In this document: piece by piece, positions 26,445 to 35,805 of the stretch | Layout of the letters: every line of letters starts with the position of its first letter | How positions within the stretch are numbered: the stretch's first letter is position 1 | NCBI GenBank assembly: GCA_937900695.1 | Contig: CALCFD010000055.1 | Coordinates: 1 to 64,000, forward strand | DNA from: an uncultured Eubacterium sp. | GTDB lineage: Bacteria; Bacillota; Clostridia; Peptostreptococcales; Anaerovoracaceae | DNA length: 64,000 nt | Direction of reading: 5' to 3' | Program-made: the position numbers and the translations under genes | Notes under the pieces: model-generated | Databases searched by the model: none | Seen by the model: only the letters and a program-made list of their open reading frames with translations | What the model was told of the DNA's origin: nothing

Positions 26445-27845
26445 ATGCAAAAGAACAAGACTAAAGACATTATTGTCGTAGGATTTGCGTTATTCGCAAT
26501 CTTCTTTGGAGCTGGAAACCTAATTTTCCCTCCATACCTAGGTATTCTTGCAGGTGGTGAATGGACTAAATCTGCTATTGGTTTCCTAATCACTGACCCT
26601 GTATTCCCAATCATCGGTGTTATTGCTACTGCTATGGTAGGTGGTATGGCTGATGACTTAGGTAAGAGAGTTTCACACAAATTCTCTGTTTTAATTGGTA
26701 CAGTTTCTATTTTAACAATAGGACCTTTCTTCGCAGTACCAAGAACTGCTGCTACTACTCATGAAGTATTCACAGTTCAGGTATTCGGAGATGGAACTAT
26801 CGAATCTGTTCCGGCTTGGATTACATCTGTAATTTTCTTTGCAATTACATTAATCCTAGTAATTAACCCTACAAAGGTAATTGATATCATTGGTAAGTTC
26901 TTAACTCCAATCCTAATTATCATCCTTGTAGGAACAATTATCGTTGCAATCTTCAACCCTGCTGGAGAAATCGCTCCTGAAGCTCCTGGCGCAGTTAACG
27001 GAATGCTAGGTGAACAGAGCCTATTCTTAAAGGGATTCACTGAAGGTTATCAGACAATGGACGCTCTTGGAGCTGCTCTAATGTCAGGTATCGTTGTTAC
27101 TGACCTTATCAATAAAGGTTACACTGAAGAAAAAGAACAGTTCAAGGCTGCTTGCGGAGTTGGTCTAGTAGCTGCTATCCTATTAGCTATCGTTTACGGT
27201 GGTTTAACATATGTTGGTGCTACTCTATCAAGCATTCCTGAATTCGCTAACGAAATGCTTCCAGCAGACAACAGAACTGGTATCTTAGTTGGACTATTTA
27301 CAACAATGTTTGGTGCAGCAGGTAAATGGGCAATCGGTATTGCTGTAGCTTTAGCTTGCTTAACTACATCAATTGGTCTAACTGGTACAGCTGGTAACTT
27401 CTTCACAAGAATTTTCCATAAGGAAGATGATGATAAATTCTACAAGATTATTGTTACTATTTGCGTAGTAATTGCTTTCCTACTATCTCTATTTGGAGTA
27501 GCTAAGCTAATCTTCTTCGCAGTACCAATTCTTGCAGCAATTTATCCAATTTACATGACTCTATTTGTTGTAACTCTATTTGACAAATGGATCAAGTACA
27601 ACTGGACTTACACAGGTGCTGTAATTGCAGTAGCTATCGTATCTATCCCTAAGGGAATCTTCCAGTACTGTGCTATGAATGAAATCGCAGCTCCTGGATT
27701 CCTAGAAAGCTACATTGGACTTCTAAATAAGATTCCTCTAGCTTCACTAGACTTCAACTGGATTATTCCTGCTATCGTAGGTATGGTTCTATTCACAGCT
27801 ATCAGTGCTATCGCTAAGGTTGGAAAGACTAGAGACGATATGTAA
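26445..27845 (+). CDS. brnQ: Branched-chain amino acid carrier, BrnQ/LIVCS family
   Basis: BrnQ imports leucine, isoleucine and valine with a cation. The 466-residue protein has about 12 hydrophobic segments and the family signature FALFAIFFGAGNLIFPPYLG near the N-terminus, plus LTTSIGLTGTAGNFF in the second half. AAGAGAGG at 26428-26435 precedes the ATG. Its position inside the had cluster, with the same codon bias, is the main reason to think the pathway handles leucine or a related branched-chain amino acid. Confidence 0.92.
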   Translation: MQKNKTKDIIVVGFALFAIFFGAGNLIFPPYLGILAGGEWTKSAIGFLITDPVFPIIGVIATAMVGGMADDLGKRVSHKFSVLIGTVSILTIGPFFAVPRTAATTHEVFTVQVFGDGTIESVPAWITSVIFFAITLILVINPTKVIDIIGKFLTPILIIILVGTIIVAIFNPAGEIAPEAPGAVNGMLGEQSLFLKGFTEGYQTMDALGAALMSGIVVTDLINKGYTEEKEQFKAACGVGLVAAILLAIVYGGLTYVGATLSSIPEFANEMLPADNRTGILVGLFTTMFGAAGKWAIGIAVALACLTTSIGLTGTAGNFFTRIFHKEDDDKFYKIIVTICVVIAFLLSLFGVAKLIFFAVPILAAIYPIYMTLFVVTLFDKWIKYNWTYTGAVIAVAIVSIPKGIFQYCAMNEIAAPGFLESYIGLLNKIPLASLDFNWIIPAIVGMVLFTAISAIAKVGKTRDDM

Positions 27846-27920
27846 TTTTAAATAATTACAAAATTATTAAAACAGAACAAACAATAATACAATTTAGTAC
27901 AAAACTAACTTAATTTAATC

Positions 27921-27949
27921 GCTGCTGCATATAAATATTATGCAGCAGC
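27921..27949 (+). promoter_or_regulatory. Perfect 11-base hairpin upstream of the aminotransferase gene
   Basis: GCTGCTGCATA (27921-27931) and TATGCAGCAGC (27939-27949) with a 7-base loop. No T-run follows. It ends about 25 bases before the ATG, just ahead of the ribosome binding site, so an mRNA-stabilising, processing or operator role is more likely than termination. Confidence 0.6.
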
Positions 27950-27974
27950 TCATAAAAGAAAAGAGGGTATTAAT

Positions 27975-29162
27975 ATGAAATTCAATAAAGAAATGTACGG
28001 CCTAGGTGCTGCACCATCAGTAATCAGAGAAATCGCTAACTTCGCATGGGCAAGAGCAGAAGTTGTTGGACCAGAAAACGTTTATGACTTTTCAATTGGT
28101 AACCCATCAGTACCAGCACCAGCAGAAGTACAGGAAGCTATGCTAAAAATTATCAACGAACAGGATCCTACTGGATACCATAGCTACACACCAGGTCCTG
28201 GTGCTCCTGATACAAGAGCAGCTGTTGCTGAAAACCTAACAAAGAGATTTGGCGTTGAATTCACTATGGATGATATCTATATGACAGTTGGTGCTGCTGC
28301 TTCATTAAGCATCACACTAAAATCTCTAATCTGTGAACCAACAGACGAAGTTATTTGCGTAATCCCATTCTTCCCTGAATACACTTGCTTCATAAAGGCT
28401 CAGGGTGGTGTTCCAGTACTAGTAGATCCAGCTGAAGATTTAACAATCGATACTGAAAAGTTAGCTGCTGCTATTACTCCTAACACAAAGGCTGTAATCC
28501 TTAATACTCCAAATAACCCATCAGGCGTTATTTATCCAGAAGCAAACATTAAAGCTGCTGCAGATGTATTAAAAGCTAAATCAGAAGAATATGGACACCC
28601 AATCTATATTATCGCTGACGAACCTTACAGAGAATTAGTTTACACTGATGAAAAGGTTGCTTTCATCCCAGCTCTATACGATAACACAGTTGTTTGCTAC
28701 TCATGGTCAAAATCACTTTCTCTACCTGGAGAAAGAATTGGATACATCGCAGTTCCTAAGAAGTTAGATGGATATGAAGAATTTATCCCAACAATCAACG
28801 GAGCTGGAAGAGCATTAGGTTATGTAAATGCTCCATCTCTAATGCAGCAGGTTGTTAGAGACTGTATTGATGTAATGCCAGATGTTAAACCATATGACGA
28901 ATGCAGAATTGCTCTATATGATGCATTAGTTGAAATGGGATACAATGTTGCTAAACCATCAGGTGCATTCTACATGTACATTGAAGCTCCAGATGGAGAT
29001 TCAGTTGCATTTGCTGAAAAGCTAAAGAAATATGACGTTTTAGTAGTTCCTGGTGTTGGATTTGGAACTCCTTCATATGTAAGATTAGCTTACTGCTGCC
29101 CAGTAGAAAAAGTACAGGGCGCTCTACCTGCATTTGAAAAGGTTATGGCAGAATACAAATAA
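27975..29162 (+). CDS. PLP-dependent aminotransferase (class I/II) of the had cluster
   Basis: A fold-type I aminotransferase of 395 residues that should convert the imported amino acid into its 2-oxo acid. Features: SIGNPSVPAPAEVQ, YTPGPGAPDTR, NTPNNPSGVIY, ADEPYREL and the PLP lysine in YSWSKSLSLPGERIGY. AGAGGG at 27963-27968 precedes the ATG. Substrate assignment to leucine is inferred from BrnQ and the had genes. Codon bias matches the cluster, and a terminator follows. Confidence 0.86.
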   Translation: MKFNKEMYGLGAAPSVIREIANFAWARAEVVGPENVYDFSIGNPSVPAPAEVQEAMLKIINEQDPTGYHSYTPGPGAPDTRAAVAENLTKRFGVEFTMDDIYMTVGAAASLSITLKSLICEPTDEVICVIPFFPEYTCFIKAQGGVPVLVDPAEDLTIDTEKLAAAITPNTKAVILNTPNNPSGVIYPEANIKAAADVLKAKSEEYGHPIYIIADEPYRELVYTDEKVAFIPALYDNTVVCYSWSKSLSLPGERIGYIAVPKKLDGYEEFIPTINGAGRALGYVNAPSLMQQVVRDCIDVMPDVKPYDECRIALYDALVEMGYNVAKPSGAFYMYIEAPDGDSVAFAEKLKKYDVLVVPGVGFGTPSYVRLAYCCPVEKVQGALPAFEKVMAEYK

Positions 29163-29210
29163 TTAAAAAACTTAGTTATAAATATTTCGAAGATCGGTAC
29201 TTAGTATTTT

Positions 29211-29247
29211 GAAGAGCGGATTTGCTACCCGCTCTTCTTTTATTATT
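29211..29247 (+). terminator. Rho-independent terminator ending the had cluster
   Basis: Stem GAAGAGCGG (29211-29219) and CCGCTCTTC (29229-29237), then TTTTATTATT. Confidence 0.9.
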
Positions 29248-29369
29248 CATCTGAAGTATAATATTGTTAATTATTTATTGTATTAAAAAACAGTTTATTT
29301 AATATTATAAGTCCTATTGATATTGACAATTTAATGTGACTATTTTTTAATGCAATATAGATACTTGTA

Positions 29370-29378
29370 TGGTATAAT
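29370..29378 (+). promoter_or_regulatory. Extended -10 promoter of uppP
   Basis: TGGTATAAT is an extended -10 element about 40 bases before the uppP ATG. No good -35 is at 17 bases; a TTGACA at 29323-29328 is too far upstream for this -10. Confidence 0.6.
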
Positions 29379-29417
29379 TGATAAGGTTAGATATAAATTT
29401 AGGAGGAGTATAAAATT

Positions 29418-30263
29418 ATGGAAACGCTTACAATGTTTCAGTCAATCATATTAGGATTAGTACAAGGTTTAGGTGAATTTTTACCTATAAGTAGTTCAGG
29501 GCATTTGGCACTTTTACAAAACTTTTTCGGAATAGAAGGTGAAAGTGTATTGTTTTTTGCAGTAATGCTACATCTAGGTACTTTAATTTCTGTATTTATT
29601 GTATATTGGAAGGATATTGTTGAATTATTTAAGGAACTTATAGCTGTTATAAAAGATATTTTCACAGGTAAGGGATTAAGAGTTAATGCTAATCCTACAA
29701 GAAAATTAGGCTTTTTAATTATTGTTGCTTCTATACCTACAGCAATTATAGGATTATGTTTTAATGATTTATTTACAGGTTTTTATAATTCATTAATTGC
29801 TATCGGCATAGGACTTATTTTTACAGGTACTATTTTGTTTATCGCTGAAAGAATGAAAGGTGGCAAAAGAACTGCAACAGAAATGCCATTTAGAAGTGCA
29901 GTTTTTGTTGGTATTATGCAGGGTATTGCAATAACACCAGGCATATCACGTTCTGGTTCAACTTTATTTGGTGGTTTAACTACTAGATTAAATCGAGAAT
30001 TTGCAGTAAAATTTGCATTTTTGATTTCAATTCCTTCAATCTTAGGATCTGTAGTACTAGAGACACCTAAAGCTATAGCACAAGGAATTGATATGTCCTT
30101 GATTTTACCTATTATTGTAGGAATGCTAGTCGCTGCAATTTCAGGCTTGATTGCCATTAAGACGATGATTAAGCTTGTTTCAAATAAAAAGTTATCTGTA
30201 TTTTCATATTACACATGGATTTTAGGTGCTTTTGTAATTATTTATTCTATATTTATTGGATAG
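29418..30263 (+). CDS. uppP: Undecaprenyl-diphosphatase (UppP/BacA)
   Basis: This integral membrane enzyme recycles the lipid carrier for peptidoglycan and other wall polymers. The 281 residues carry the two duplicated active-site motifs: GLVQGLGEFLPISSSGHLAL at the N-terminus and GIMQGIAITPGISRSGST in the middle. Seven to eight hydrophobic segments are visible. TAGGAGGAG precedes the ATG. It is 12 bases from ftsK and likely co-transcribed. Confidence 0.96.
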   Translation: METLTMFQSIILGLVQGLGEFLPISSSGHLALLQNFFGIEGESVLFFAVMLHLGTLISVFIVYWKDIVELFKELIAVIKDIFTGKGLRVNANPTRKLGFLIIVASIPTAIIGLCFNDLFTGFYNSLIAIGIGLIFTGTILFIAERMKGGKRTATEMPFRSAVFVGIMQGIAITPGISRSGSTLFGGLTTRLNREFAVKFAFLISIPSILGSVVLETPKAIAQGIDMSLILPIIVGMLVAAISGLIAIKTMIKLVSNKKLSVFSYYTWILGAFVIIYSIFIG

Positions 30264-30275
30264 TAGAGGAAGGTA

Positions 30276-32714
30276 ATGGCCAAAACTAAAAAAAAGCCTA
30301 CAAAGGCAAGGTCTCAAGCAGCTAAGAAGAGAGAGGCTATAAGAGTAGAGCAAGAAAATAAAAAAAGAATGTATGACGAAATAGCAGCTATATTGCTGCT
30401 TACTTTTGGTATCTTTTTTGCGATATCTATGCATACTCACTTAGCGGGTGCTTTTGGTGAAATTATAAGTTCAGCAATAAAAGGACTTTTTGGACTGGGA
30501 GGATATATATTACCTTATATTATAGTTTTATATAGTGCTATGATTTTTGCAAAGATGAATAGACCATTTAAAGCTAAGAAGCTTATATACTTATTTTTGA
30601 TTTTTTTGATGATAGTAATATTAAATAGTGAAAGATTTTTAGATGGTTTTTCTTTTAATGACGGTATGATGAGTATATATGAATCTGGTGTCGAATTAGA
30701 AAATGGTGGAATAGTAGGTATGTTTTTAAGTTACTACATTCATAAGGCACTTGGTAGTACGGGATTATATCTTATTTCTGTTACTGTAATAATCATTTGT
30801 TTAATATTAACTATAAATACACCAATTTCAAAAGCATATTATACAGCTAAAATAAAAAAAGAAGAGCGAAAGAAAAATAGAGAAGAAAAAGAAAAGATTG
30901 CTTTAGATAAACCTACTAACAATAAAGGAAGTAAAAAGGAAGAACAATTTGAATTAACAGATGGATATATAAAAAATTACTTAGATACATCAGAAAATGA
31001 TGATCCTTATGCTAAAAAAGACAATTTTAAAACTAGAAGCAATAAAAAATCTATTATTAATTTACTTAAAAACGATGAACAATTTGGAATAAAAAGTGAT
31101 GATGGCAGTGATATTGTTGAAGTGCAAAAACAAGAAGAAATTCCTGAAATAAAATCTGCTGTAACTGACGAGGGATTTGTGACAAAGGATAAGGAAAAAA
31201 TTGCAGCTTTAAAGAAAGAAAAGGCTGAAGAAGAAATGTTCTTTAAGCAGGCTAGTAATGATGGTAATTCAAACTACGTTTTACCTCCTATTAATTTGCT
31301 AAATCCTCCAAAGCGCAAAAGAGCTAATAAGGGTGGAGAAAAAGAACTTCTTGAAAGTGCAAAACTTCTTGAAAAGACTCTAAAAAGTTTTAATGTAGAA
31401 GCAAAAGTTATAAATGTTACTAAAGGTTCTTCTGTAACTAGATATGAAATTCAGCCAGCGATTGGTGTAAAGGTTGCTAGTATAGTTAGACTTGCTGATG
31501 ATATTGCATTAAACTTAAGAGCAAAGAGTATAAGATTGGAGGCTCCAATACCCGGTAAGGCGGCAGTAGGTATTGAGGTTGAAAATGAAAGTAGGGAAAT
31601 GGTTACTATTGGTGAAATCATTGACTCAAAGGAATTTAAGCAAGACCCTTCAAAACTGGCTTTTGCAGTAGGAAGAGATATAGGTGGTGTACCTGTTATT
31701 GCAAATTTAGCTAAAATGCCACATTTGTTAATCGCGGGTGCAACTGGTTCAGGTAAAAGTGTTTGTATTAATACAATTATTGCAAGTATTTTATATAGAG
31801 CTAAACCAGATGAAGTCAAGTTATTATTAATCGACCCTAAAATGGTTGAGCTTGGTAATTATAATGGAATACCTCATTTATTGATTCCAGTAGTTACAGA
31901 TAGCGCAAAAGCAGCTTCTGCATTAAATTGGGCAGTTGCAGAGATGACAGATAGGTATAAAAAGTTTGCAGCTAATGGGGTTAGAGATATAAAGTCTTAT
32001 AACGCACTTATGAAAAAAGAAGGAAAAGAAGATGAAGTACTTCCTTTGATAGTAATTATAATTGATGAGTTAGCTGATCTTATGATGGTTGCAAGTTCTC
32101 AGGTTGAAGATGCTATATGTAGGCTGGCACAGCTTGCTAGAGCTGCTGGTATGCATTTGATAGTTGCAACTCAGAGACCTTCGGTTGATGTAGTTACTGG
32201 TCTTATTAAGGCTAATATTCCTTCAAGAATTGCTTTTATGGTTTCTTCACAAGTTGACTCTAGAACTATCATTGATATGCCAGGAGCTGAAAAACTTGTT
32301 GGGAATGGTGATATGCTTTATAAACCTCAAGATCTAGATAAACCTTTGAGAGTGCAAGGGCCATTTATTTCAGATGATGAGGTTAAAAATATAATAGAAT
32401 ACGTTAAATCACAAGGAGAAGAAGCTAATTATAGTGATGAAGTAATTAATAAAGTAGAAAAAGGTAATATTAATAGTGGCAATGATAAGGAAGATGATCT
32501 AATGGATGATGCAATTTTGACGGTTGTAAGCGCTCAACAAGCATCTATATCAATGTTACAGAGAAGATTTCGAATTGGATTTAATAGAGCTGCTAGAATT
32601 ATCGAAGATATGGAAAGTAGAGGTATTATTGGACCTTCTGATGGAGGTAAGCGCTCAGTTTTAATAACTGAAGAAGAATGGTTAGAAATGAATAAGAAAA
32701 CGGAGGAGTCATGA
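30276..32714 (+). CDS. ftsK: DNA translocase FtsK/SpoIIIE
   Basis: An ATP-driven motor that clears chromosomal DNA from the closing septum. The 812 residues contain a basic N-terminus (KTKKKPTKARSQAAKK), four membrane segments up to about residue 195, a charged linker to about 350, and the RecA-like motor with Walker A GATGSGKSVCINT, IIDELADLMM and ATQRPSVDVVTG. A C-terminal winged-helix gamma domain recognises DNA (SISMLQRRFRIGFNRAARII). The gene overlaps rimO by four bases. Confidence 0.96.
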   Translation: MAKTKKKPTKARSQAAKKREAIRVEQENKKRMYDEIAAILLLTFGIFFAISMHTHLAGAFGEIISSAIKGLFGLGGYILPYIIVLYSAMIFAKMNRPFKAKKLIYLFLIFLMIVILNSERFLDGFSFNDGMMSIYESGVELENGGIVGMFLSYYIHKALGSTGLYLISVTVIIICLILTINTPISKAYYTAKIKKEERKKNREEKEKIALDKPTNNKGSKKEEQFELTDGYIKNYLDTSENDDPYAKKDNFKTRSNKKSIINLLKNDEQFGIKSDDGSDIVEVQKQEEIPEIKSAVTDEGFVTKDKEKIAALKKEKAEEEMFFKQASNDGNSNYVLPPINLLNPPKRKRANKGGEKELLESAKLLEKTLKSFNVEAKVINVTKGSSVTRYEIQPAIGVKVASIVRLADDIALNLRAKSIRLEAPIPGKAAVGIEVENESREMVTIGEIIDSKEFKQDPSKLAFAVGRDIGGVPVIANLAKMPHLLIAGATGSGKSVCINTIIASILYRAKPDEVKLLLIDPKMVELGNYNGIPHLLIPVVTDSAKAASALNWAVAEMTDRYKKFAANGVRDIKSYNALMKKEGKEDEVLPLIVIIIDELADLMMVASSQVEDAICRLAQLARAAGMHLIVATQRPSVDVVTGLIKANIPSRIAFMVSSQVDSRTIIDMPGAEKLVGNGDMLYKPQDLDKPLRVQGPFISDDEVKNIIEYVKSQGEEANYSDEVINKVEKGNINSGNDKEDDLMDDAILTVVSAQQASISMLQRRFRIGFNRAARIIEDMESRGIIGPSDGGKRSVLITEEEWLEMNKKTEES

Positions 32715-34015
32715 AGATATTTATAGAGACATTGGGGTGTCCTAAGAATTTTAATGATTCGGAGGTTGCAGCAGGTATACTTGAAGCAGAAGGTTTTAAT
32801 ATTACAGATGATCTTATGCAGGCAGATGCTGTAATTGTAAATACATGTGGATTTATAAATGATGCAAAAACTGAATCTATAGCGACAATTTTTGATTATG
32901 CACAGTTTGAAGATAAACTTTTAATTGTAAGCGGTTGCTTAAGTCAAAGATATGGAGACGAATTATTTAACGAAATGCCTGAAGTTGATATTTTTTTAGG
33001 AGTAAATGAATATGATAAATTACCTGAGATTTTGAAAAATCATCAAGAAGGCAAAAGAGAAAAATATCTAAGTCAATATGAAAATGAGCTTGAAACAGAT
33101 AAAAGAAGACTAGCAGATAATCATTATACTGCTACTATAAAGATTTCTGAAGGTTGTGATAATAAATGTGCATATTGTGTAATTCCTAAAATAAGAGGCC
33201 CTTATCGTTCTCGTCCTATGGAAAATATTATAAAAGAGGCTAAGAGTTTAGCTGATAAAGGAGTTAAAGAACTAATTTTAATTGCTCAGGATGTTACAAC
33301 ATATGGTATTGATATTTATGGTAAATATAATCTTCATGAACTTGTAAAAGAGTTATGTAAGATTGATGGAATTCATTGGATTAGATTAATGTATTGTTAT
33401 GAGGATAGAATAACCGATGAATTGATAGAAGTTATGGCTACAGAAGCTAAGGTATGTAACTATTTAGACATCCCTATACAACATGGTTCAGATAATGTCC
33501 TAAAGGCGATGAAGCGTAGATCTACTAGAGACTCCATCGATAATACGATTATAAGATTAAGAAAAGCAATACCTGATATTGCTATAAGAACTACTTTAAT
33601 TGTTGGTTTTCCTGGTGAAACTGAAGCTGATTTTGATGAACTTTACGATTTTGTTGATGAAACTAAATTTCAAAGACTAGGTGTCTTTGCATATTCACAA
33701 GAAGAGGGAACAGTCGCTGCTGAAATGGATAATCAGATTGATGAGGATATTAAGGAAGAGCGAAAAGATGCTATTATGCGTAGGCAGATGGAAATTTCAA
33801 GAGAGTACAATGAATCTTTAATAGGAAATACTATAGAAGTTTTAATTGAGGGTAAAGATGAAGATGGTGTTTATATTGGAAGAAGTCAATATGATGCACC
33901 CGAAATAGATAATCAAGTTATTATTAAAAGTAATAAGGAACATAATCCAGGTGATTTCATAATGGTAGAAATTTATGATGCATATGATTATGACATTGTA
34001 GGAAGGGAGATTTAA
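32711..34015 (+). CDS. rimO: Ribosomal protein S12 methylthiotransferase
   Basis: RimO is a radical SAM enzyme that adds a methylthio group to an aspartate of S12. The N-terminal UPF0004 domain holds one cluster (ETLGCPKNFNDSE, NTCGFI, SGCLSQRYG). The radical SAM motif is CDNKCAYCVIPKIRG (Cx3Cx2C). A C-terminal TRAM domain binds substrate. The sequence ETLGCPKN is typical of RimO rather than MiaB. 434 residues is the normal length. It sits in the conserved ftsK-rimO-pgsA order. Confidence 0.95.
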   Translation: MKIFIETLGCPKNFNDSEVAAGILEAEGFNITDDLMQADAVIVNTCGFINDAKTESIATIFDYAQFEDKLLIVSGCLSQRYGDELFNEMPEVDIFLGVNEYDKLPEILKNHQEGKREKYLSQYENELETDKRRLADNHYTATIKISEGCDNKCAYCVIPKIRGPYRSRPMENIIKEAKSLADKGVKELILIAQDVTTYGIDIYGKYNLHELVKELCKIDGIHWIRLMYCYEDRITDELIEVMATEAKVCNYLDIPIQHGSDNVLKAMKRRSTRDSIDNTIIRLRKAIPDIAIRTTLIVGFPGETEADFDELYDFVDETKFQRLGVFAYSQEEGTVAAEMDNQIDEDIKEERKDAIMRRQMEISREYNESLIGNTIEVLIEGKDEDGVYIGRSQYDAPEIDNQVIIKSNKEHNPGDFIMVEIYDAYDYDIVGREI

Positions 34016-34016
34016 A

Positions 34017-34553
34017 ATGAATTTACCTAATAAGCTTACTGTTTTAAGAATTATAGCAGTTCCATTTTTTATAGTAATGTATTTAATGGATCATATTTAT
34101 GCTGCAACTGTGATTTTTATAGTTGCTTCTGCAACTGATGCGTTTGATGGGCATATTGCAAGAAGTAGAGGACTTGTTACGAATTTTGGTAAAATAATGG
34201 ATCCATTAGCTGATAAGATTTTGGTTATTTCAGCTTTTGTAGTTATGGTTCAGCTTGGTCAAGTACCTGGATGGATGCTTATTGTTGTATTAGCAAGAGA
34301 GTTTATAGTTTCAGGCTTACGAACTGTAGCTGCAGCAGATGGTTTAGTAATCGCTGCTGGATTTTCAGGTAAGCTAAAAACTGTAACTCAAATGATCGCA
34401 GTGCCATTATTATTGTTACATAATTGGCCATGTAAATATATAAACTTTCCACTAGATCAAATTATGTTATGGTTATGTGTTATTTTAACAGTAATCAGTG
34501 GTCTTGAATATGTTATTAAAAATAAGGAAGTATTTTTAAAGGGTGGTTTATAA
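34017..34553 (+). CDS. pgsA: CDP-diacylglycerol-glycerol-3-phosphate 3-phosphatidyltransferase
   Basis: PgsA makes phosphatidylglycerol phosphate, the first committed step to phosphatidylglycerol. The 178-residue membrane protein has the CDP-alcohol phosphotransferase signature with D, D-G, A-R, G, D and D spaced as expected (from DAFDGHIARSRG to KIMDPLADKI, residues 42-68). The N-terminus NLPNKLTVLRIIAVP is typical of the family. It starts one base after the rimO stop. Confidence 0.95.
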   Translation: MNLPNKLTVLRIIAVPFFIVMYLMDHIYAATVIFIVASATDAFDGHIARSRGLVTNFGKIMDPLADKILVISAFVVMVQLGQVPGWMLIVVLAREFIVSGLRTVAAADGLVIAAGFSGKLKTVTQMIAVPLLLLHNWPCKYINFPLDQIMLWLCVILTVISGLEYVIKNKEVFLKGGL

Positions 34554-34554
34554 T

Positions 34555-35805
34555 ATGAAAGCTGCAATTTTAACGGTAGGAACTGAGATACTATTTGGTC
34601 AAATTGTAAATACTAATGCCGCATTTATTTCTAAAAGATTAAATGATCTTGGTATAGATGTTATGTATCACTATACCGTAGGTGATAATGAAGATAGACT
34701 TGAGGCGTTGATCAAAGAAATTTTTCAAGAATGTGATCTTATAATAACTACAGGTGGTTTAGGGCCAACACAAGATGATCTTACAAAGAATATTGTTGCT
34801 AAGGTAATGGGAGATAAACTTATAACTCATAATGAGAGTTTAAGGAGAATTAAGGATTTCTTTGTTAAGATAGGTAAACCTATGACTGAAAATAATATAA
34901 AGCAGGCATATTTACCTTCAAAGGCTAAGGTTTTAATGAACGATTATGGTAGTGCACCGGGTTTCGTATCAAAAGTTGACGATAAAATAATTATGTGCTT
35001 GCCAGGTCCACCAAGAGAAATGGAGCCAATGTTTGTAAATTATGCAGAAAATTATTTAAAACAGTTCACTGATTGTGTAATTTATTATGAATTTGTGAAA
35101 ACTATAGGTATAGGTGAATCAATTCTTGAAACCGAATTACTTGACTTGATAGATGGTCAAGTAGATCCTACTATAGCCACTTATGCTAATGAAGGCGAAT
35201 CATATCTTAGAATAACGTCAAAACGCGAAACTTATGATGAAGCTAAAAAAGCAGTTGATGATATAATTGATAAAGTACGTGATAGAGTTGGACAATATAT
35301 TTATGCTATTGGTGATAAGCAGTTAGCTGAGGTTGTAGTTGATTTATTAAAAGATAATAATTTGACAATTTCCTCTGCAGAATCATGTACAGGTGGACTT
35401 TTTGCGGATTCAATAATTTCTATTTCAGGAACATCAAGCATCTTTGATAGAGCTTTAGTTACATATAGCAATAAAGCTAAAATTGAGGAACTTGGAGTAA
35501 GCAAAGAAACTTTAGATACTTATGGTGCTGTAAGTGAACAGACTGCTAGGGAAATGGTCGAAGGACTATCAAAGGCTAGTAGTTCTGATATATGTATAAG
35601 TGTCACTGGGATTGCAGGGCCTGATGGTGGAACTATTGAAAAACCAGTTGGTTTAGTATATACTGCTTTAAAATATAAAGACCAGATTATATGTAAGGAA
35701 AATCGTTTCAGAAACACAGGACGAAATTCAATTAGAAGACGCAGTGTTATGAAAATGCTTGAGATGATTTATAATATGATTGGAGGAATAGATGAGAAGC
35801 GATAG
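34555..35805 (+). CDS. cinA: CinA family protein (competence/damage-inducible, with NMN amidase-type domain)
   Basis: The N-terminal MoaB/Mog-like domain, thought to act on ADP-ribose or nicotinamide adducts, starts MKAAILTVGTEILFGQIVNT and has TTGGLGPTQDD. The C-terminal PncC domain, a nicotinamide-nucleotide amidase, has SAESCTGGLFADS and GIAGPDGGTIEKPVGLVY. The length of 416 residues is normal for the two-domain form. I chose ATG 34555, which follows a GGGTGG-type site; it begins one base after the pgsA stop. CinA lies near recA, as in other Firmicutes. Confidence 0.93.
   Translation: MKAAILTVGTEILFGQIVNTNAAFISKRLNDLGIDVMYHYTVGDNEDRLEALIKEIFQECDLIITTGGLGPTQDDLTKNIVAKVMGDKLITHNESLRRIKDFFVKIGKPMTENNIKQAYLPSKAKVLMNDYGSAPGFVSKVDDKIIMCLPGPPREMEPMFVNYAENYLKQFTDCVIYYEFVKTIGIGESILETELLDLIDGQVDPTIATYANEGESYLRITSKRETYDEAKKAVDDIIDKVRDRVGQYIYAIGDKQLAEVVVDLLKDNNLTISSAESCTGGLFADSIISISGTSSIFDRALVTYSNKAKIEELGVSKETLDTYGAVSEQTAREMVEGLSKASSSDICISVTGIAGPDGGTIEKPVGLVYTALKYKDQIICKENRFRNTGRNSIRRRSVMKMLEMIYNMIGGIDEKR

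Noticed and set aside
29323..29328. TTGACA as -35 of the uppP promoter
   Set aside because: It is 44 bases before the TATAAT at 29373, far beyond the normal 16-18 base spacing; no good -10 is found at the right distance.
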